Origin: Sphingobacteriaceae bacterium
Lineage (GTDB): Bacteria; Bacteroidota; Bacteroidia; B-17B0; Aurantibacillaceae
Direction of reading: 5' to 3'
Assembly: GCA_016705695.1 (NCBI GenBank)
Contig: JADJLA010000002.1
Location: 248,001-312,000 of the forward strand
DNA length: 64,000 nt
Shown here: positions 49,489 through 59,701 of the stretch, piece by piece
Numbering within the stretch: position 1 is the stretch's first letter
Layout of the letters: each line of letters starts with the position of its first letter
Program-made: the position numbers and the translations under genes
Notes under the pieces: generated by a model
Database searches by the model: none
The model's input: the letters and a program-made list of their open reading frames with translations, nothing else
What the model was told of the DNA's origin: nothing

Positions 49489-49796
49489 CCACGAAGAACC
49501 GTAAAATTCTCGTAATGTTCTTTCTTTACCGTACTGCCGCGTGAGCGATTGTAGCGGAAAGCCCTGCGCAGGACTTTGCCAATGTTTGTTGGGCGAGGAA
49601 GCGACTTTAGAAGCTACCGGAGCCCTACAAACATGGCAAAGGACAAGCAGGCTTGCAGCGAAAAGCGCGACCCCTGAAGTAGAAATTGCTTCAAATTTTA
49701 TTCGCAATTTCACTTCAGGGGGCACGCCCAAATAATAAAATAAATTAACATTATGGAATCGTCCTTTCTTCTGCATCTAAATATAAAACTATTGTC
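49489..49796. repeat. Structured REP-like element in the MATE to alpha-2-macroglobulin gap
   Basis: The 308-base gap is GC-richer than its neighbours and full of inverted repeats. GGACTTTGCCAATGTTTGTT (about 49572) faces ACAAACATGGCAAAGGAC (about 49628-49645). CCCCTGAAGTAGAAATTGC faces GCAATTTCACTTCAGGGG (about 49671-49720). GCGATTGTAGCGGAAAGCC (49545-49563) faces GGCTTGCAGCGAAAAGCGC. The GCGATTGTAGCG motif recurs, partially, at 16599-16617. It has no coding potential that resembles a family. Confidence 0.65.
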
Positions 49797-52700
49797 ATGG
49801 AAAGGAAAATTAACAAGAAATTCTCGGTTTTGTCGGCTGTTGGCGCCATTGGCATCAGTACTCTGGCTTACGTAACACCAAACAGCTATTATCAAGCCGC
49901 GTTGGAAAACGATTTTATTAAAGGGCTGAAAGAAAAGCTCGCATTGTATAACAAAACTGCAACCGAAGACAGGGTATATCTACAATTAGATAAACCCATG
50001 TACGAACCGGGCGATGATATTTGGATCTCGGCGTATATAAGAGATGGTATTACATTAAAGGCATCTGATAAAAGTGACATCATTCATGTGGAATTAATAA
50101 ATCCAAAAGGAACAGTAGAAAAGAAAATAACTTTGATCGCTAAGAACGGTAAAGCTAGCGGTGATTTTGGAATTGATAAAGAAGCTTTAGGTGGTATGTA
50201 CAAAATTCGTGCGTATACTAAATGGATGAAAAATGATGGTCCTGAAAATGCATTTGTAAAAGATCTTCAAGTTCAGGAAGTGATCCTTCCGAATTTAAAA
50301 ATGAAATTAGACTTTGAACGCAAAGCGTTTGGCGCGGGAGATAATGTCATCGCAAAAATTGAATTGAATACCAATGAGAATAAACCATTAGCCAATTACA
50401 AAATTAAATGTGTGGCGAATTTAGACGGGGCAAAAACTATTGGATCTTACCGAAGTTACCGATGAAGAAGGTATACGTTACATCAAATTCGATCTTCCGA
50501 AAGAATTAAAAACAAATGATGGTTTATTAAATGTGATGATTGATTACAACGGAAGTACCGAAAGTATTTCGCGTTCTATTCCTATTGTATTAAATAAAAT
50601 TGAATTAACGCTTTTTCCAGAGGGTGGTGATATACTAAATGATGTGGAAAATGTGGTTGCTTTTAAAGCATTAAATGAATTCAACAAACCCGCTGATATT
50701 GAAGGTGTAGTATTAACCGAAAAAGGAAGTAAAGTAGCTTCATTTAGTAGTTTTCACCAAGGTATGGGATCGTTTAAATTAAATCCGCAATTAGGAGAGA
50801 ATTATGTGGTGAAGATCACAAAACCTACAGGCATCACACAAACTTATAAACTTCCTGAAACACTCGAGCGTGGCTACGCTTTACATGTTGAGCAAACAAA
50901 ACCAAACGAAGTTGAAGTGGCGGTAAACACAACCGAAAAAGAAGAATTATCGTTAGTGGCACAAGTAAGAGGTAAAATTTATTATACAACCGTGTTGGAT
51001 GTAAAACCGGGAAGCAATAAGATCTCTTTTCCAACTACCAACTTCCCTATTGGCGTTTCGCAAATCACGTTGTTTGATTCAAAAGGCATACCACGTTGCG
51101 AACGTTTAGCTTTTGTAAATAAAGACAAGCAAATGAATATCACCGTTGAAACAGAAAAAGAAAAATATTTACCTCGTGAGAAAGTAAAAATGACCATCTC
51201 GGTAAAAGATGAGCGCGGTTTACCAATGCCTGCTAATTTATCAATGGCTGTGGTGAACGATCAATTTTTAAGTTTTGCCGATGATAAATCAGGAAACATC
51301 TTATCACAATTATTATTAGAGCAAGATATTCATGGAAAAGTTGAAGAGCCCCCTTTTTATTTCAATAAAAAAGAAGCGAAGGCCGATAAAGCTTTGGACT
51401 ACGTTTTAATGACCTCAGGTTGGAGACGTTTTACATGGGAAAAGATCATTGACGAAGAAATGCCTGTGATCAGTTTCTTAAATGAGAAAGCCATTGTTTC
51501 AGGTATAGTTTACAATTCAGAAACAGGAAAGCCAATGGATGAGGTGAAGATCAAAGTTAATAATGGAACCGAGATCAGTACAGACAACACTGGTAAATTC
51601 TTACTCAAAAAATTAGATCTTGTAGATCAGGTAAATCTTTCATTTAATTATGATGGTTATTATCCTCAAGTTCAGAATGTGAGAGACTACAATCAAAACA
51701 TGGTTATCTACATGTACAAAAAACAAAATAACTATTACGGCTACAAAACTAAAAGCTCTTCAAATAGAAGAAGTAAAGGCGAACTATCACCAGAAATGGA
51801 TGTGCCTGCTTCGGTAGCGCAAGGCGCAGGTATGGCAAATGAAAAGGCTGAAATGTTTAAAGCACAACCCATGAAGGCAAAAAATGTTCCTGTTGATAAT
51901 GTGGCAGTGAACAAACATAAAGAAGGGGTGAAGAATGATAACGCCCCGTTAAAAAATGCCAAAGGCCCAAAATTAGAAGAGCAAAATAAAATTGTGAAAG
52001 ATCAAAAAGTATTAGCTTCAGTTGTCGGTAAAAAATCGCTGGCAAGAATGGAAGATAGACGTGCAGATAAATTTGCAATGGATGATGAATTGCTTGGCGA
52101 TCTTGACCAACCAAATCAAGTAGTACAAAATGTGTACTATCGTGCACGTCAATATTACGCACCTAAATACGACAAACAAGAGAACGTTGATAATCGCACC
52201 GATTTCCGTAATACTATTTATTGGAATCCAAATGTAGAAGTAGGTTTTAGCGGTAAAAAAACAATTGAGTTCTATGCGTCTGATGATATCACTTCATTCC
52301 GCACAACCATTGAAGGTATTGGAAATGATGGAACCATTGGAAGAACAGAAAAGAATTTCTTCTCGCAATTACCATTTGCGATGAGCACAAAAATTCCGGT
52401 GGAAGTTGCCACTGAAGATTTTGTTTCTATTCCTTTAACTTTAAAAAACAATACAGATGGTCCTTTAGGTGGCGTAATTTCTATCATTGCGCCTGATGGA
52501 TTAAAAGAAGTTGGAATTGTTCCTACAGTTCAAACTATAATGCCTGGTAAAGCAAAAGTTATCTATTTAGATTATAAAGTGCTTGATAAAATTGGTTATG
52601 GCGATTTCACCATCAGCTTTAAAGCGTGTGGTTTAGGTGATGCCTTTACTCAAACAATTCGTATTGTACCTAAAGGTTTCCCTGTTGAAACTTCATTCTC

Positions 52701-54267
52701 TGCACAAGAGGTAGAAAAAGAATATGAATTTGAGATCAACAAACTAGTGAACGGATCCTTAAAAGCAACATTTAGCGCGTATCCAAATGTAGTTAACGAC
52801 TTGATGAAAGGTGTTGAAGGAATTTTACAAGAGCCATACGGTTGTTTTGAACAAACATCGTGTACAGCTTATCCAAATGCTATGGTAATGGATTATTTAA
52901 AAACTACGGATAGCAAAGACACAAAAACTTTAGCAAAAGCTACTGATCTTTTAGAAAGAGGTTACAAGCGCTTAATTGGTTTTGAAGCGTCGCAAAAAGG
53001 TTATGAGTGGTTTGGTTCAAATCCTGGACACGAAGGTTTAACTGCATACGGTTTAATGGAATTTAACGACATGAAAAAAGCAGGACAAGCAGTTGATCAA
53101 ACTATGTTAGATCGTACTTCAACCTGGTTAATGAGCCATAAAGACGGTAAAGGTGGTTTTGCAAGAGAAAAACATGCGTATCATGATTTCGGAAGAATTA
53201 GTGACGACATTTTGAACGCATACATTGTTTACGCTTTAGCGGAAGCAGGTTATAGCGATTTCAAAAAAGAATTCAACACCTCTTTTGACAAAGCAATTGC
53301 AAGCAAAGATCCATATATGTTAGCTATGATGGCAAACGCAGCTTATTCTTTAAAAGAGAATACAAAAGGTGATGAAGCCATGAAAGTATTGATGAGCAAG
53401 CAACAAAAAGACGGTGGCTTTAATGGTTTAACGCATTCAATCACTTATTCGCAAGGACAATCGTTATTGATCGAAACAACTTCGTTAGCGATAATGTCGA
53501 TGTTGAAATCGAACAAACAGGCCGGTGAATTAACCAAAGCTGTTCAATACTTGGTAAGTATGCGTCAGGGTTCAGGTGTATTTAGTTCAACGCAAGGAAC
53601 CATTTTAGCCTTGAAAGCTTTAACTGAATATGCAAAGGCCAGCAAAAAAACTAGCGAAGATGGTACGATAGCAATTTATGTTGACGGTAAAAAAGTAATG
53701 GAAAAAGAATACAAAGCCGGAGATAAAAATGCCATTACTGCGGAAGGTTTAGAGCAATTCATTAAAGGCGAAGGTAAACACACTGTAAAAGTGAAATACA
53801 TTGGAGTGAAAACACCATTGCCTTACTCTTTAGCAATTAACTGGAGTACATCTTTACCACAAAGCGATGCGGAGTGTAATATCGATCTAAAAACAAAGAT
53901 GGCTGCTACAACTGCTAATGTTGGCGAAACAGTTCGTTTAACTGCAACTATTTCTAACAAGAAGAACGAAGAAGTACCAAGCACGATGGCTATTATTGGT
54001 GTACCTGCAGGTTTCTCTATCCAACCTTGGCAACTAAAAGAAATGCAAGAAAAAGGAGTATTTGATTATTACGAGATCAAAGGAAATAACTTAGCTGTTT
54101 ACTACAGAGGTATGGCTTCAAAAGCAGTAAAAGAGATCAACTTAGATCTTAAAGCAGAAATGCCGGGTGAGTATGATGCGCCAGCTTCAACAGCGTACTT
54201 ATATTATACCAATGAATTTAAAACTTGGGCAGGCTTAAGTAAAATAACAATTAAAAAAGCTTCGTAA
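49797..54267 (+). CDS. Alpha-2-macroglobulin-like protein with thioester, interrupted by one frameshift
   Basis: The joined reading is about 1490 residues. The first frame (49797-50465) encodes an export signal-like start (FSVLSAVGAIGISTLAYVTP), then VYLQLDKPMYEPGDDIWISA, the classic MG2 domain start, up to ANLDGAK. After AAAAA at 50432-50436 the frame shifts by one base, and LDLTEVTDEEGIRYIKFDLP continues without loss to 54267. Later parts are MG domains, a carboxypeptidase-regulatory-like domain (VSGIVYNSETGKPMDEVKIK), a Lys-rich linker (about 630-760), the A2M domain (NVEVGFSGKKTIEFYASDDI), the thioester motif PYGCFEQTS (Cys codon 52843-52845) and a terpenoid-cyclase-like helical domain. 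It should trap proteases in the periplasm or on the surface. Confidence 0.88.
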
Positions 54268-54831
54268 TTGAACTTTAGCAGAAAAAATAATCAAACAGGA
54301 AATAAGAGCGGTATACTTACCGCTCTTATCTTCCTTTTTGTAAATGTTTTGATGGCGCAAACGTCTTATCCAATTACCGATCCAAGAAATCCGAATTGCC
54401 CCTGCCATAAATATCAAAAACTGGCTGACGATGAGTTTAAAAATTTGTTGGCTCAAAACAATTTAGTAAATAAAGAAATAGGAATAAGCGATGATGATCA
54501 AGGGAAAATAAATAAGCAATTCAACGATAACAGCAAAGAAGATCATGAGGGAATAAGTTCTGATAATCTTGCTAGGATCTCAGTTTTTGAAGGCGATAAT
54601 GTATTAGGGAAAATAAACGATGATCCAGGCGAGTTAAAAGTAATTGAACAAAAAATGGATCGCAGTGGTTCAAGTTCTTTTGGATCAAGAAATAAAACAA
54701 CCAAACATTGGAAAGGTAAACGCAAAAAACACAGTTCTCGCTACAAGCAATTAAAGAGGGTCTTTTACGTTGGTGGTTGGGATATTTGGAAAATGAAGAG
54801 AGTTACTTCGGCTTGTTTTCATTGGAAGTAG
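54268..54831 (+). CDS. Small exported protein of unknown function
   Basis: The protein has 187 residues. It starts at TTG 54268, directly after the macroglobulin stop codon. There is no ATG upstream, and the in-frame ATG at 54352 would delete a good signal peptide (SGILTALIFLFVNVLMAQTS). The mature part has PNCPCHKYQKLADDEFKNLL, then a long acidic polar stretch and a basic C-terminus (HWKGKRKKHSSRYKQLKRVF). Codons 54302-54329 form a perfect 12-bp hairpin, perhaps an attenuator between the two genes. No family recognised. The pairing with the macroglobulin suggests a joint role, but only by position. Confidence 0.6.
   Translation: MNFSRKNNQTGNKSGILTALIFLFVNVLMAQTSYPITDPRNPNCPCHKYQKLADDEFKNLLAQNNLVNKEIGISDDDQGKINKQFNDNSKEDHEGISSDNLARISVFEGDNVLGKINDDPGELKVIEQKMDRSGSSSFGSRNKTTKHWKGKRKKHSSRYKQLKRVFYVGGWDIWKMKRVTSACFHWK
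54302..54329 (+). terminator. Perfect hairpin inside the signal-peptide codons of the small exported protein
   Basis: ATAAGAGCGGTA pairs exactly with TACCGCTCTTAT around TACT and is followed by CTTCCTTTTTG. It may end most macroglobulin transcripts or slow entry into the next gene. Confidence 0.5.
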
Positions 54832-54833
54832 AT

Positions 54834-57172
54834 CTATAACCTGCTAATGATCCTATCAGCTATAGCATTTTGGTAATACCAAATACCGTTGGTTTGTCCT
54901 TGAAAACTTGGCTCTCCTCCTAATTCACCAGAAGGAATAAATCCAGTCGCAAGTCCCGTAGCATATACATTACTAATTACACTTCCATCTTCATCCAAAA
55001 GTTCGCAATTATCATTCACCCAATGTCCCGTTTTTTCCCCTTTGAATAAGATCGCTTCATTTCTTTCATTGTAAAAAGGAACAATGTTCAACTTGTAACC
55101 GAAAGCCACTATGATCACTGTTGCTTCAGAGAGATCTTTTTCAATTTCACTTTTATTTTTCCCAAATATTTTAAGCATCACTCTATTTTCTTTTTCCATT
55201 CCTGACAAAGCTAACATTCGCATATAAACATCCCTCCCGTCCATTCTTAAACCTGCAAGCCTATACACTTTATGCGTTACCGGACAAATGTCCTTATCAT
55301 TAAAATCATTATAACCACTTTCATTGGCCTCCTCTTTCGTAGGAAAGTATAATTTGGGTAAGGACCTACTCCATATTTTTATGTTCTCAGGTCCAAAAGC
55401 ATATTCCCGGTTATTCAGTAAATAGTGTGCAGCTGAAAAAGCACTATGACTCCCTCCAAGTATCACAACTTTTGGTGTTTTCTTCAAACTGGAACTCAAA
55501 ATTTCTTCAATGCCCGATCTTAAAAGTTTATCAGAACTAAGAAATCTTGATGAATAGTTCTTTAGAGATACATCTTCACCAAAATTTAATTTTTCTAAAT
55601 TAAATTCCTTGGAACTACCTCCAGTTGCAATTACTGTTTTTTTGGCAATGATAAATCTTTCATCGCTATTAATAAATATCTTAAAATGGCTTCGTTCCTT
55701 TTCTACTCTTCTTGCTACTGAGTTCATGTAAAAATCGCACAAATTTCTTTCAGTTAATGAATCTTTTAATAAAGCTCCTAGTTTTTCATAATATTCATTT
55801 AACTCACACAGTGGAATAGACCTTCCTTTAAATCCTCTTAAAAATTCTATTTCCCTCGCTAATCTTTCATTGTTAATGAATTTTCCTGTTTCACCTTCAA
55901 GACATTCTAAAAACACATCAGAAAATGTATCACTATTCACGGCAAAGCTTGTAATTGTTCCTTTGATCAAGCTAGAAGAGCGTTCAATAATTGCAATTCG
56001 TTGCGTAAGTAATTTATTAGTACCGCCATCCTTAAAACTCTTTAATAACAAACCCGTTCCTGCAGGGCCACCGCCTATAATAACTGTGTCGTACACTTCA
56101 GGAAACAATTCCTTCCTGAACCAATTTACTATTGCAATTGAAGTTTTTCCATTGCCATATGAATAGCAAGCTTCGTTTTTCCTTTCTATATTCTCTTCAA
56201 AAAAATTCTCTATTTTCTTCTTATCAATTGTTACTACCATTGGATAATCCATTTCCAAAGGTTCTACCCGCTCAGTTTTTTCTCTAAACACAACAACCGG
56301 TATACCTAACTCAACAGCTTCCTCCGTTACACCTCCCGAATCTGTAATAACAGTTTTAACGGTTTTATATAAACTAATAAAATCATGGTAAGCGATTGGA
56401 TCAATAACCTTAACATTCTCACTCTCTGGAAAATTTGACAAAACATTCTCCCTATTATTAGGATGAACAACCCATAGAAATTTCAAATGAGGATTTGCTC
56501 TTGCTAAACCCGTCAGGATTTCAATAAGTACTAGGTAATTATTCGTTGTATTCTCTCTTCGATGCAAAGTAATCAAAACATCAGCGTTTTCATTCTTGAT
56601 GTTTAGCGATGATCCCGATGAAAAATACTTTAATGCATCAATACCAGTGTTTCCAACAACCAATATTTTATTTTCATTCACACCTTCATTAATAAGATTC
56701 CTTTTTGAGGTAAGCGTAGGTGCAAAATGAAAGTAAGCAACTTTCGATGCGATCACCCTATTGAACTCTTCAGGAAAGGGATCTTCAAGATCAAAAGAAC
56801 GTAAACCAGCTTCAATGTGCACTAATTTCAATTTATTAAGCTTAGAAAGATTTGCGCAAGACAAGGCCGTATTAGTATCCCCTTGAACAACTATGTACTC
56901 AATAGAAGGTTCTTTATCAATGATATCCTGTAAACCTATTAATGTGTTTGCCAAAAGTCGAACAAGATCTTTTTCTGAGGCGACGAATGCAAACAGAAGT
57001 CAGGTTTAATATTCCAGAAACCCAATTGCTGTTCGAGTAATTCATCATGTTGTGACGTAGAAACGACAAAAAACTCATCTTTAAGATCAGATTCTCTTAA
57101 AGCCAATATCAAAGGTGCTAATTTTATCACTTCAGGTCGGGTTCCCAAAGCGATAAGTATCTTCTTTGGCAT
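54834..57172 (-). CDS. Fusion of UDP-GlcNAc 2-epimerase and FAD-dependent oxidoreductase, one frameshift
   Basis: Joined length is about 779 residues. The N-terminal epimerase (about 1-360) starts KKILIALGTRPEVIKLAPLI in one frame to SSPQKK. With one A added to the AAAAA run (plus strand TTTTT 56970-56974) it goes on as DLVRLLANTLIGLQDIIDKE in the frame ending at 54834. WecB catalytic residues are intact: Asp in VVQGDTNT, Glu in VHIEAGLRS, Glu in PFPEEFNR, His in LITLHRREN; also ITDSGGVTEEAVELG. From about 365 an FAD domain begins (YDTVIIGGGPAGTGLLLKSF), with a second dinucleotide fold at KVVILGGSHSAFSAAHYLL and the C-terminal VYATGLATGFIP. The flavin half resembles FAD/NAD-binding monooxygenases. 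It lies in an operon with the SGNH hydrolase (TAATG overlap) and an ABC exporter. It probably modifies a sugar or surface glycan. Confidence 0.82.
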
Positions 57173-57750
57173 TAATGACCTCCTCTCAGCTTTAAAATAT
57201 ATTCAGCTATTTGCTTTCCGAAATCCTTACTTCCCTCTTCATTCAAATGAACACCATCATAAAATTGCTCTGCTGTACTCTTCAATTTTATAACCATTAA
57301 TCCTCTATCGGCAGAGATGGTATTTATCACTTCATTATATTTCCTTATCAAGGAATTCATTTCTATATTATAAGGAAGCATTACTCCCCTTTCTAATTCA
57401 GGTATCTCTAATAAAATAATATTCTTGCTTCCCACGATGAGCTGTGTTTTGATCACCAGTTGTTCATACGCCGTCTTAAATATTGAAATATCTGTCCCGT
57501 TCTTAAGATCATTTGTTCCGATAAGGATAGTAGCCACCTCAGGCTTACAAGTTCTAAGATTTGAAGCACTTATATCAACACTTCTAACGAGATCAATGGT
57601 AGTAAATCCTGAAGTAGCATGATTGACCACATTCCAGCTTTTTTTTGTTTTATCAGATAAATGCTGTCCACAGTATTCAGGATACCCAAGATAAGATCTT
57701 GAGCCAATTGTAATACTATCGCCTAAACAAAGTAAGGTTTCCCAATTCAT
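57172..57750 (-). CDS. SGNH/GDSL-family hydrolase
   Basis: The protein has 192 residues and no signal peptide, so it is cytosolic. Catalytic motifs are block I LLCLGDSITIGSRSYLGYPE (Ser12), block III ATILIGTNDLKNG (Gly-Thr-Asn-Asp, about 94) and block V EQFYDGVHLNEEGSKDF (Asp and His about 170). It is an esterase or acyl/acetyl-hydrolase of the SGNH fold, possibly acting on an acetylated sugar or on a lipid carrier, given its neighbours. Its stop overlaps the epimerase-fusion start (TAATG) and the ABC exporter ends ten bases upstream. The tight spacing suggests a single functional unit. Confidence 0.88.
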   Translation of the reverse strand: MNWETLLCLGDSITIGSRSYLGYPEYCGQHLSDKTKKSWNVVNHATSGFTTIDLVRSVDISASNLRTCKPEVATILIGTNDLKNGTDISIFKTAYEQLVIKTQLIVGSKNIILLEIPELERGVMLPYNIEMNSLIRKYNEVINTISADRGLMVIKLKSTAEQFYDGVHLNEEGSKDFGKQIAEYILKLRGGH

Positions 57751-57760
57751 AACATTTCAA

Positions 57761-59599
57761 TTACGCTATATTCTGCATATCACACAACTTCTTATACTGC
57801 CCATTAAGCGCCAATAAAGTTTGATGATTTCCACGTTCTACAATTTCACCTTTGCTCATTACAATGATTTCGTCGGCACTAATGATCGTAGATAAACGAT
57901 GAGCGATCACAATACTTGTGCGACTATGCATTAATTTTTGCAAAGCATCTTGAACTAACTTTTCACTTTCGGTATCTAAGGCTGATGTAGCCTCATCTAA
58001 AATTAAAACGTCAGGATTTTTTAATACAGCGCGTGCAATATTAATGCGTTGTTTTTGCCCGCCACTTAATTTGCTACCTCTATCGCCAATATTTGTATGA
58101 TATCCATTTGGCATTTCGCTTATAAAATCGTGTGCATTGGCGATTTTAGCGGCTTCTATCACTTGAGCTTCCGTTTTTCCTTCTATTCCAAAAACAATAT
58201 TATTGTAAATACTATCATTGAACAAAATACTTTCTTGCGTTACAACACCAATAATGCTTCTGAGTGATTTAATGCTAATGTCTTTTATGTTTTGTCCGTC
58301 AATTAATACTTCGCCTTTATCCGTATCATAAAAACGAGGCAACATATCGGCCATGGTTGTTTTGCCGCTTCCACTCTGCCCTACTAAGGCAATTGTTTTT
58401 CCTTTGGCTACTTTTAAATTCACATCCTTTAATACATATCCAACGCCTGCTTTATGATACATGAACGAAACATTTTTGTATTCAATAGATGAATTCAAGT
58501 TTTTGATCTCTATAGGGTTCGCTGCTTCATGGATCTCCATATCAGCGTCCAATATTTTATTGATGCGCTCTTCGCTGGCAATTCCCTTTTGAATATTATT
58601 ATACGATTGTGTTATTTGTTTTATTGGCGGAAGCAATTGTGATGCTAATCCAAAATACGTAATAAATAATGCTCCTTGGAGTTCGCCTTTAAAAACCATA
58701 TTACCTCCAATAAACAAGATCAACATTAAAATTCCCATCACAATAGATTCACTTAATGGAGATCCAAGATCAGTTTGACGATATACTTTTACCGATTGCT
58801 TAAAGAATTGCTGATTTGTCTTTTCAAATTTATCTTGCAAATGACGTTCAGCATTAAATGCTTTTACCACTTTAATACTTCCCAAAGTTTCTTCGATCAA
58901 ACTTACAAGGCTCCCAAGCGTTTCTTTGGCTTTACGTGCCGAGCCTTTTAAACTTCGCGAAATAAGCGCTATAAATAATGCGGCAATTGGTAAAAGTATT
59001 AAAATATATAGTGTCAATTTTGTACTAATAGCAAGCATTACCGAAAAAATGATCACAACCGTAAGAGGCTCACGAAATATCATTTCTAAAGTCTGCATGA
59101 TGCTCCACTCTATCTCCATTACATCGGCGGTCATTCTACTCATTAAGTCACCTTTTTTCTCGTCGCTATAATAACTTAAGGGGAGGTCTAATGCTTTTTT
59201 ATGCATTTTATTTCTTAGATCACGAACAACACCATTACGAATTGGTGCAATAAAAAACATGGCCATGTATCTTGAAATGTTCTTAAAAAAAGTGATCACA
59301 AATACCATGGCGCAAATAAGCATCAACGCTCCTGCTTTGCCTTTTATAAACACCAAACTGGCCAAATAGTAATCAGACGCGCCCTGAAAATAAGTAGACG
59401 ACAAAGAGAAAATAGGCTCTCCCTTCATAATTATTTTGGCAATAGAAGTATCTTCTTTGAATAACAACTGAAGAAAAGGCGCAATAAGTGCTAAAGCTGC
59501 GGCATTAAAAATGGCAAACAGCACGTTAAATAGGATATTAAGCGCAGTATTGCCCTTGTAGTTCTTAATGTATTTTAAAGCGGAGAAAAGCTTCCTCAT
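57761..59599 (-). CDS. ABC transporter, fused permease and ATPase (MsbA type)
   Basis: The half-transporter has 612 residues. The transmembrane domain (about 1-330) has six helices (ALNILFNVLFAIFNAAALAL at the start) and the coupling motif LSYYSDEKKGDLMSRMTADV (about 150). The nucleotide-binding domain (about 360-612) has Walker A TIALVGQSGSGKTTMADMLP, signature RGSKLSGGQKQRINIARAVL, Walker B VLILDEATSALDTESE and the switch His in IVIAHRLSTI. It exports a lipid or lipid-linked glycan across the inner membrane as a homodimer. As first gene of the three-gene set, it may move what the next two genes modify. A TATATTCG box (minus, 59613-59606) ends six bases before the ATG. Confidence 0.92.
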   Translation of the reverse strand: MRKLFSALKYIKNYKGNTALNILFNVLFAIFNAAALALIAPFLQLLFKEDTSIAKIIMKGEPIFSLSSTYFQGASDYYLASLVFIKGKAGALMLICAMVFVITFFKNISRYMAMFFIAPIRNGVVRDLRNKMHKKALDLPLSYYSDEKKGDLMSRMTADVMEIEWSIMQTLEMIFREPLTVVIIFSVMLAISTKLTLYILILLPIAALFIALISRSLKGSARKAKETLGSLVSLIEETLGSIKVVKAFNAERHLQDKFEKTNQQFFKQSVKVYRQTDLGSPLSESIVMGILMLILFIGGNMVFKGELQGALFITYFGLASQLLPPIKQITQSYNNIQKGIASEERINKILDADMEIHEAANPIEIKNLNSSIEYKNVSFMYHKAGVGYVLKDVNLKVAKGKTIALVGQSGSGKTTMADMLPRFYDTDKGEVLIDGQNIKDISIKSLRSIIGVVTQESILFNDSIYNNIVFGIEGKTEAQVIEAAKIANAHDFISEMPNGYHTNIGDRGSKLSGGQKQRINIARAVLKNPDVLILDEATSALDTESEKLVQDALQKLMHSRTSIVIAHRLSTIISADEIIVMSKGEIVERGNHQTLLALNGQYKKLCDMQNIA

Positions 59600-59605
59600 T
59601 TTGTG

Positions 59606-59613
59606 CGAATATA
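59606..59613 (-). promoter_or_regulatory. -7 promoter box of the ABC exporter operon
   Basis: TATATTCG on the minus strand is TAnnTTTG with one change, ending six bases before the ATG at 59599. Confidence 0.4.
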
Positions 59614-59689
59614 CGAATTATAACGTTTGTAGCTACTTGAGCCGGAGGTGTATAACGTAGTAAATGCCTTATTATTATGCGAAAATGCT

Positions 59690-59697
59690 TACCTTTA
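59690..59697 (+). promoter_or_regulatory. -7 promoter box of rbfA
   Basis: TACCTTTA (one change from TAnnTTTG) ends four bases before the rbfA ATG at 59702, again a near-leaderless arrangement. Confidence 0.4.
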
Positions 59698-59701
59698 CTG
59701 C

